Origin: a virus | Strand: one strand, 5' to 3' | DNA: 26,969 bases | IMG/VR virus record: IMGVR_UViG_3300042922_000097 | Span: 1 to 26,969 of that record | In this document: one piece after another, positions 21,704-26,969 of the stretch | Layout: each line of letters opens with the position of its first letter | Position numbering within the stretch: position 1 is the first letter of the stretch | The notes under the pieces: model-generated | Databases searched by the model: none | Told to the model about the DNA's origin: nothing | What the model saw: only the letters and a program-made list of their open reading frames with translations | Program-made: the position numbers and the translations under genes

Positions 21704-24700
21704 ATGGCATATACAAAAATATACAGTAAAACAGATTGGCAAAATCGACCTAACACATCGACACCAGTAGGAAGAACCAATTTATACAAAATGGAAGTTG
21801 GTATAGATACTCTGGATAACCGAGTAGTTGAATTAGATACAGTAAAAGCCAACCAAAGCACCATGAACAGTGTAGTCCAATCCATTACATATAACGATGC
21901 AACAGGCGTCCTAACAATAACTAAGGTTAACGGTACTTCTACTAACATAGATACAAAGTTAGAGAAGCTTGCTGTTAACTTTTCTTATAATCCAGATACA
22001 CAGCAATTAGATATTACCCTAGATGACGGAACGGTACAACATGTAGATATGTCAGCTCTAGTTACTCAGTACGAGTTCATAGACACGGACACGATTGATT
22101 TTACAGTCCAGAGTGATGGCAAGATTAAAGCCAGCATTATACCTGGCTCAATCACTGGTGCAATGTTACAGCCTAATTATTTAGCAGACATTATCGTACA
22201 GGCTAATATTGCAACAGCACAAGCGGTTATAGCTACAGACGCAGCTGACGACGCACTAGGATATAAAAATGAGACCGAAGCGTTTAAGAATCAAGCTAAA
22301 CAGTACCGTGATGAAGCGCAAGGAATTGTAGGTGTAGGGATCGCAGATAAAGTAGTTCCTGGACTGGTTAGAGGAAGTGGAAATGTAGAAATTGAAGCCG
22401 ATGGAGACCTGTGGGCTAATCCTTACATGGATAAAGCTACCATTGCAGATGCATCCCTTGCACATTTTACAACTGCTGATAACGGACTAGCAGAATTGTT
22501 CTTAAATGGTAAGTCATATCAGAATGTTACCGTAGAAGGAAAAAATAAATTTGATAAAGCTAAAATAACAGCGGTTCGATATATTCAACCTGTAACTGGC
22601 GCCGTAACAACAAGTAGCTATAACAACAATGTATCTCAGCTAATATCTGTAACAGCAGGTAGTACATATACAATCAGTGGTCACACATTTGTACAGCCTA
22701 ATACTCCTGTTGGTATCGCTTGGTACAATTCCAGTGGTGTATTTATTAGTGGAACTACTTATCAGAACGTAACTGGTAACGGAACATATACAGCACCTAC
22801 AGGCGCAACATTTATTAGATATACGATTAATAACGTAGATTTAAACACTAGCCAATTAGAATTAGGCTCAACAGCAACTGCATACGCAAGTTACGTAGGA
22901 AATAGTCCAAGTCCCGACTACCCTGCCCCTATTACACCGTTTAATGCGAGCGGGACGGCTAAGGCTAGGGCTACGAGAAAGAATTTATTGCCTAAATTCA
23001 GCAATCAAATACTGAGTGGAGTAACCATGACGGTTGATAGCGATGGAACTATACACTTAAACGGCACGGCAACTGGCAATATATCCTTTTATGCGGATAA
23101 CGCAAATAGCCAAAACTTCATGTTTATTAGTGGAGACTATGCACTTTCTCTAAACAATCCATCAATTGCTCCATTAACATTTTATTTTGTAAGAAGAGAC
23201 AACGAAGCTTATCCATATAGTATGACATTAAATGCAGATACTATTGATAAAAAAGCAACTGCCACCAGAACTGGCAATCAAGTGTTTTTAGCTAATCGTT
23301 GTTATATATATATTGCTTCTGGGTCGGTATTAAATAACGCAATACTAAAACCACAGCTAGAACTTGGAACAGTCGCAACCCCTTACGAAACACTAAAATC
23401 CAACGAATCCCCCATTGCCTTTAGTGGCTACGACCTGCCTAATGGGGTAAAGGATACACCAGATTATACGAGGACAGCAAAGTATGTAATAACTAGCAAT
23501 GACATTATATCTTTAGATACGGTTACTTCAGCTATCGTTGATTTTGTGAATATTCGCTACACAAATATGACAGGTATAGTAATCCCTACAGTGCAAGACA
23601 GCGAAGCAAAATCAATGTTAACAAGTGTCTCAACTCCGAGAAATAATGTATTAGCACCTTATAAGCACTGGAAGGCTCCGTCAAATTGGCAAATAGGATT
23701 TGAAAAAGGCAAATACGCAACCTTGGCTGATGCTAGAAACGCTTATGTAGGAACAGTAGTAATTTACGAACTTGCAACTTACATCCCTCGTACACCTATT
23801 AGAACCTTTGTAACCACCTACGCCACCGAAACAAACATTAGCATTATAGACCCAGTACAGACTACATTTACTGCTGTGGCTAAATCGGAGTTGTGGAGTA
23901 GGGAGTATTCAATCAATCTCGATATTGATGGCTACGAGCAAAGAATTGCAGATAACGAAACAAAAATTGTAGACTTGACAGAATTAACCGCTACAAACTC
24001 AATAAGGGTTGACAACCCTTTGGTTGGAAGATATAAAACTGTAAAGGAAGATAGTGAATATAATTCATGGCCCATGATCGTAAGGACTAATACAAATAGG
24101 CTGATAGTAGTATATAGCAGTGGAGAACATCATAAGGTTGGTGATGTTCCGGGACGTAAGCTGTGCTACAAGTATTCCGACAGTGACGGACTAATATGGT
24201 CAGACGAATTGATAATGTTATATAGTCCTGACCATGATTGCATATCCAATGCTTTGGGTGTTAATTCTGACGGGAGTATAGTTTGTATTTCCCGTAGGGG
24301 CGGAGTTTTAAACGGCGCCACTACAAGTTATCAAGTAATGAAGAGTGTTGACAACGGATTATCATTTTCTCATGTTTTTACAATGTCAGATTCGACCGAT
24401 TTGAATGTACGTTCTGTCGGCTCTCCAAACATGATGGCAACTATGGATAATGGACAAATAGTGTCATTAACACTTACTTCTATAGGGGGATTATTTGGTG
24501 TATGTGCAATATTTTCAAACGATAATGGGTCTACATGGAACAGTAGTGTCCAAATAATTTCAAATACACACAGCACAATTAACACTCTTCCAACAGAGAT
24601 TCGCACAACTTATATTAGCAACGGAAGGTTAATTGCAATTGGCAGGAATAATCAAGGAAATCTTTATCAATTAACATCGATAGATTATGGCGTCACTTGG

Positions 24701-26023
24701 ACAGTTTCCATAACCAATATTAACGATTGTTATCAACATAATGCCCATGCGGTTTATATACCGAGTTCTGACACATTGGCTTTATATTACACAGATCGTA
24801 GGTCAACAACAATTTTGAGAAGAAGTGTTCGTGCATCTTATATATTCAATAACCCTACCGGATGGACTTCCTCAACAGTAATAGACTATAGTGGTGCGCC
24901 ATCTGCACTGATTGATTCAGGTTATTCAACAACCTGTCTTTTGCGTAGCGACTCACTGGATACAATTACTACATTTTATACCACAAGAGGGGAAGCCGCT
25001 ACAGATGATACCTCACCACGCAAAACAGCAATTGTCATTGTGTACGATAAGACTACTAAAACAGATGAATTTAATCAATTAACAGGAAAATATCGTCAAG
25101 CATTAATAAACGGTGGTTTTGATTTATGGGATTATGGTACATCGTTTAGTGCTGCCGGATACACAGCTAATCGATGGAGACTTATTCTTGGCTCAGGTGC
25201 CGCAGCAACAATCACCAAAGAAGCCTTTTCACTAGGGCAAACCGACGTTCCATACAACCCAACATATTACGCCAAGATGAATTTATCATCTGTTGGAACC
25301 GGCACAACATTTTTGATTCAACGTATAGAAGGGGTATCGTATTTTGCAGGGCAACCATTGACGTATAGTTTCTACGCGAAGGTCGAATCGGGAGAATATA
25401 CAATAGAGACTAACATTACTCAAATATTTGGAACGGGTGGAAGTAGTAGTGTATCAACGTCTGCTCAGTCAAAAGTATTGACAACTAAATGGCAATTAAT
25501 AACTGGCACCGTAATACTTCCCTCTATTACTGGCAAAACGATCGGCGCAAATAATTGTATGGAGTGGGCTTTCAGATTTACAGTTGGACATGGAACGGGG
25601 AATATACTAATATCGAATGTGCAAATCAACATAGGGCATAACTCGCTTCCATATTTCATCAAACAAGAAGCAGAGGAGCGATCTTTGTCTGAACGGTATG
25701 CTGTTTTATTTAACAGTGCATCAGCCAGCTATCCAGTGGGAAACGGTTTTGCAATCAGCACTACACAAGCACGTATTCAATTGCAATTTCCTACAACACT
25801 AAGAACAAACCCTACTTTAATAGCTACAGCAACTGATTGGCAAATTTCAGACGGAATCACTTCTGTAGATGTAACAGCGTTATCAATTATATCAGGGCAA
25901 ACCAGTGATAAAACAGTAACTTTATTGGTAACTGTGGCGAGCGGACTTACTCAGTTTCGACCATATCAGCTAATCGCAGATGGAACTGCGAACAGAATGC
26001 TTATATTTGAATCAGAGTTATAA
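21704..26023 (+). CDS. Tail fibre / receptor-binding protein with sialidase-like propeller
   Basis: A 1439-aa fibre. The N-terminal ~230 residues are the attachment region (MAYTKIYSKTDWQNRPNTST, a coiled-coil-like middle). Two beta-sandwich, carbohydrate-binding-like modules follow, each closing with QLELG (QLELGSTATAYASYVGNSPS; QLELGTVATPYETL). Residues ~770-1120 are a BNR/sialidase-type propeller with four Asp boxes: SDSDGLIW (~823), SVDNGLSF (~880), SNDNGSTW (~937), SIDYGVTW (~990). After this come a jelly-roll start (ALINGGFDLWDYGTSFSAAG) and a terminal domain. I do not see a clear sialidase FRIP Arg, so the enzyme may bind rather than cleave. The gut host makes sialic acid or a host glycan a plausible receptor. 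Confidence 0.85.
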   Translation: MAYTKIYSKTDWQNRPNTSTPVGRTNLYKMEVGIDTLDNRVVELDTVKANQSTMNSVVQSITYNDATGVLTITKVNGTSTNIDTKLEKLAVNFSYNPDTQQLDITLDDGTVQHVDMSALVTQYEFIDTDTIDFTVQSDGKIKASIIPGSITGAMLQPNYLADIIVQANIATAQAVIATDAADDALGYKNETEAFKNQAKQYRDEAQGIVGVGIADKVVPGLVRGSGNVEIEADGDLWANPYMDKATIADASLAHFTTADNGLAELFLNGKSYQNVTVEGKNKFDKAKITAVRYIQPVTGAVTTSSYNNNVSQLISVTAGSTYTISGHTFVQPNTPVGIAWYNSSGVFISGTTYQNVTGNGTYTAPTGATFIRYTINNVDLNTSQLELGSTATAYASYVGNSPSPDYPAPITPFNASGTAKARATRKNLLPKFSNQILSGVTMTVDSDGTIHLNGTATGNISFYADNANSQNFMFISGDYALSLNNPSIAPLTFYFVRRDNEAYPYSMTLNADTIDKKATATRTGNQVFLANRCYIYIASGSVLNNAILKPQLELGTVATPYETLKSNESPIAFSGYDLPNGVKDTPDYTRTAKYVITSNDIISLDTVTSAIVDFVNIRYTNMTGIVIPTVQDSEAKSMLTSVSTPRNNVLAPYKHWKAPSNWQIGFEKGKYATLADARNAYVGTVVIYELATYIPRTPIRTFVTTYATETNISIIDPVQTTFTAVAKSELWSREYSINLDIDGYEQRIADNETKIVDLTELTATNSIRVDNPLVGRYKTVKEDSEYNSWPMIVRTNTNRLIVVYSSGEHHKVGDVPGRKLCYKYSDSDGLIWSDELIMLYSPDHDCISNALGVNSDGSIVCISRRGGVLNGATTSYQVMKSVDNGLSFSHVFTMSDSTDLNVRSVGSPNMMATMDNGQIVSLTLTSIGGLFGVCAIFSNDNGSTWNSSVQIISNTHSTINTLPTEIRTTYISNGRLIAIGRNNQGNLYQLTSIDYGVTWTVSITNINDCYQHNAHAVYIPSSDTLALYYTDRRSTTILRRSVRASYIFNNPTGWTSSTVIDYSGAPSALIDSGYSTTCLLRSDSLDTITTFYTTRGEAATDDTSPRKTAIVIVYDKTTKTDEFNQLTGKYRQALINGGFDLWDYGTSFSAAGYTANRWRLILGSGAAATITKEAFSLGQTDVPYNPTYYAKMNLSSVGTGTTFLIQRIEGVSYFAGQPLTYSFYAKVESGEYTIETNITQIFGTGGSSSVSTSAQSKVLTTKWQLITGTVILPSITGKTIGANNCMEWAFRFTVGHGTGNILISNVQINIGHNSLPYFIKQEAEERSLSERYAVLFNSASASYPVGNGFAISTTQARIQLQFPTTLRTNPTLIATATDWQISDGITSVDVTALSIISGQTSDKTVTLLVTVASGLTQFRPYQLIADGTANRMLIFESEL

Positions 26024-26042
26024 TAAAAATGAGAGGTAGTAT

Positions 26043-26339
26043 ATGACAATTGAGGTAGCGTTATTAATATCGGGTATATCCCTTGCATTTGCAATTTACT
26101 CGGGGATTTCCAACATGAAAAGAAATCAAAAGTCCGACGATAAGAAAGATGCAAGTGAAATGACTATGGTTATAGTCAAGTTAGAAACAATCGGAACAGG
26201 TATAACCGAGATCAAGGCAGATATGTCTAATGTGAAAGATGATATTAAAGAGACCAGGGAACGATTAATTAAGGTTGAATCTTCGGCAGCACAGGCTCAT
26301 AAGCGTTTAGATACCTTAGAGAGCAGAAAAGGAGAATAG
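26043..26339 (+). CDS. XhlA-like lysis-associated membrane protein
   Basis: 98 aa. Residues ~3-22 are a membrane segment (TIEVALLISGISLAFAIYSG), then a charged coiled-coil tail (VKDDIKETRERLIKVESSAA, then KRLDTLESRK). N-terminal membrane anchor, coiled coil and a place just before the holin resemble XhlA-type hemolysin/holin partners, which in SPbeta-like phages act with a holin. In XhlA the membrane segment is usually C-terminal, so the relation is by layout and context. Ribosome site GAGAGG upstream. Confidence 0.72.
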   Translation: MTIEVALLISGISLAFAIYSGISNMKRNQKSDDKKDASEMTMVIVKLETIGTGITEIKADMSNVKDDIKETRERLIKVESSAAQAHKRLDTLESRKGE

Positions 26340-26340
26340 T

Positions 26341-26601
26341 ATGGATATTTTAAATCAATACGTAGTAGTAGCAGTAGTAGCGATATGTTTCGCAGTAGGT
26401 TATGTAATCAAGAATAGTTTAGACTTTATCCCTAATAAATACATACCTCTTATAATGGCTATTTTAGGCGTGTTTCTTAATATTTGGGTAAATGGCTGGG
26501 TGTTAACACCGGAAGTTCTATTAGGGGGATTAGCAAGCGGTCTGGCTAGTACAGGAGCATTCGAAGCGTTCAAAAACATTACTAAGAAAGAAGGTAAATA
26601 A
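26341..26601 (+). CDS. Holin (Hol44/Phage_holin_5_2-like)
   Basis: 86 aa with a hydrophobic N-terminal helix (YVVVAVVAICFAVGYVIKN), a second hydrophobic region with YIPLIMAILGVFLNIWVNGW, then the conserved LTPEVLLGGLASGLASTGAF and a basic tail (KNITKKEGK). The conserved IPLI-AILGV-LN-W-NGW followed by PEVLL-GL-SGLASTG is the pattern of Hol44-type holins. Starts 2 nt after the preceding stop. It permeabilises the membrane to release or activate the endolysin encoded downstream. Confidence 0.85.
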   Translation: MDILNQYVVVAVVAICFAVGYVIKNSLDFIPNKYIPLIMAILGVFLNIWVNGWVLTPEVLLGGLASGLASTGAFEAFKNITKKEGK

Positions 26602-26602
26602 T

Positions 26603-26806
26603 ATGAATCCACAATTTGAAAATATCTTTAAGTATCATGCTCCAAAGCCGGGGCAACCAGAAAAATACGAAGCAATAAGAGAAAAAGCCAAGGAGCTTGC
26701 ATATCTAATTGAAGAGCTTGCCCCTAACAGCAGAGAAAGATCGGTAGCTTTAACCAAGCTTGAAGAATCTATGATGTGGGCCAATGCAGCAATAGCAAGA
26801 AATTAG
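26603..26806 (+). CDS. acb2: Anti-CBASS cyclic-nucleotide sponge, Acb2-like (DUF7681)
   Basis: 67 aa, helical hairpin layout: MNPQFENIFKYHAPKPGQPE, KYEAIREKAKELAYLIEELA, then SRERSVALTKLEESMMWANA and a final AIARN. The motif S-RE-S-ALTKLEE--MWANAAIAR is the signature of the DUF7681/Acb2 family, whose members (from Pseudomonas phage PaMx33 and T4) form hexamers that bind cyclic di- and trinucleotides and block CBASS. Tyr11 is present at the position I recall as ligand-binding in PaMx33 Acb2. At position 26 this protein has Arg rather than the Lys I recall there. It lies between holin and lysin genes, an unusual place for an anti-defence gene. Recognised by sequence pattern; activity not shown. 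Confidence 0.85.
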   Translation: MNPQFENIFKYHAPKPGQPEKYEAIREKAKELAYLIEELAPNSRERSVALTKLEESMMWANAAIARN

Positions 26807-26818
26807 GAGGTATACATT

Positions 26819-26969
26819 ATGAATATAGCCCTAACAGTAGGTCATAGCATTCTTAAAAACGGAAATATCACTTCTGCCGATGGAACTAAATTCGGTGGAG
26901 TGAATGAGTACAAGTACAATAAGGGTCTTGCCCCTTACATAGCAAAATACCTTAAGCAATTAGGGCATA
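26819..26969 (+). CDS. Endolysin, N-acetylmuramoyl-L-alanine amidase (Amidase_3), 5' part
   Basis: AGGAGG lies 8 nt before the ATG. The visible residues (MNIALTVGHSILKNGNITSA, GGVNEYKYNKGLAPYIAK, ending at QLGH) match the N terminus of Amidase_3 zinc amidases: the first zinc-ligand His in TVGHS and the catalytic Glu in GG-NEY. The gene runs off the right edge. It cleaves the MurNAc-L-Ala bond and is the lysis enzyme that follows the holin. Confidence 0.85.
   Translation, partial: MNIALTVGHSILKNGNITSADGTKFGGVNEYKYNKGLAPYIAKYLKQLGH

Noticed and set aside
1-26969. CRISPR array, insertion sequence, integrase or att site
   Set aside because: No regularly spaced direct repeats, transposase, recombinase or long terminal repeats were seen in the window.

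Overview
This window is the late half, plus part of the accessory early half, of a tailed (siphovirus-type, HK97-like) phage or prophage from a low-GC Clostridia host, most likely a Lachnospiraceae-like gut bacterium. The case rests on strongly A+T-rich sequence, heavy AGA (Arg) and ATA (Ile) use, Gram-positive-style ribosome sites (AGGAGG, GGTGA) with frequent GTG and TTG starts, and protein families typical of Clostridia phages (YopX, DUF551, DUF3560, P27 small terminase, Hol44-like holin, Amidase_3 lysin). Every gene I can support is on the + strand. I see no integrase, repressor or attachment site, so I cannot tell whether this is an integrated prophage or a free phage.

Region 1 (1-5626): about 18 short, tightly packed and often overlapping genes. 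Recognisable ones are a DUF551 protein, a YopX protein, an HNH endonuclease with a C-terminal HTH, a DUF3560 protein, a zinc-ribbon protein and, last, an ArpU/RinA-like late-gene activator. Several gene junctions reuse the same ribosome-site sequence, which suggests module shuffling.

Region 2 (5627-6171): no gene on either strand, but many inverted repeats, a tRNA-like fold, an 11-nt match to the 3' end of 16S rRNA, a possible extended -10 promoter at the left edge and a strong intrinsic terminator at the right edge. I read this as an undescribed structured phage RNA of about 470 nt. Region 3 (6172-7191): two Cys-rich microproteins, a small membrane protein, an HNH nuclease and a probable cos/packaging site.

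Region 4 (7192-21009): the morphogenesis operon in canonical order: TerS, TerL, portal, prohead protease, capsid, gp6-like connector, head closure, gp10-like, tail terminator, tail tube, tail-assembly chaperones joined by a -1 frameshift (A AAA AAC slip site plus stem), tape measure, distal tail protein, and a tail hub ending in an S74 self-cleaving chaperone. Hairpins bracket the capsid gene and follow the tail-tube gene.

Region 5 (21010-26969): a moron with its own extended -10 promoter and terminator (secreted Ig-like protein), a 49-aa ORF, a 1439-aa tail fibre with a sialidase-like Asp-box propeller, then the lysis cassette (XhlA-like protein, holin, lysin start). An Acb2-type anti-CBASS cyclic-nucleotide sponge lies between holin and lysin.

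The leads I consider most worth pursuing are the structured RNA locus with its tRNA mimic and anti-SD tail, the Acb2 homolog in the lysis cassette, the sialidase-like fibre, and an E-x-R-A motif concentrated in the portal N terminus, protease and capsid delta domain that may be the maturation protease's cleavage code.
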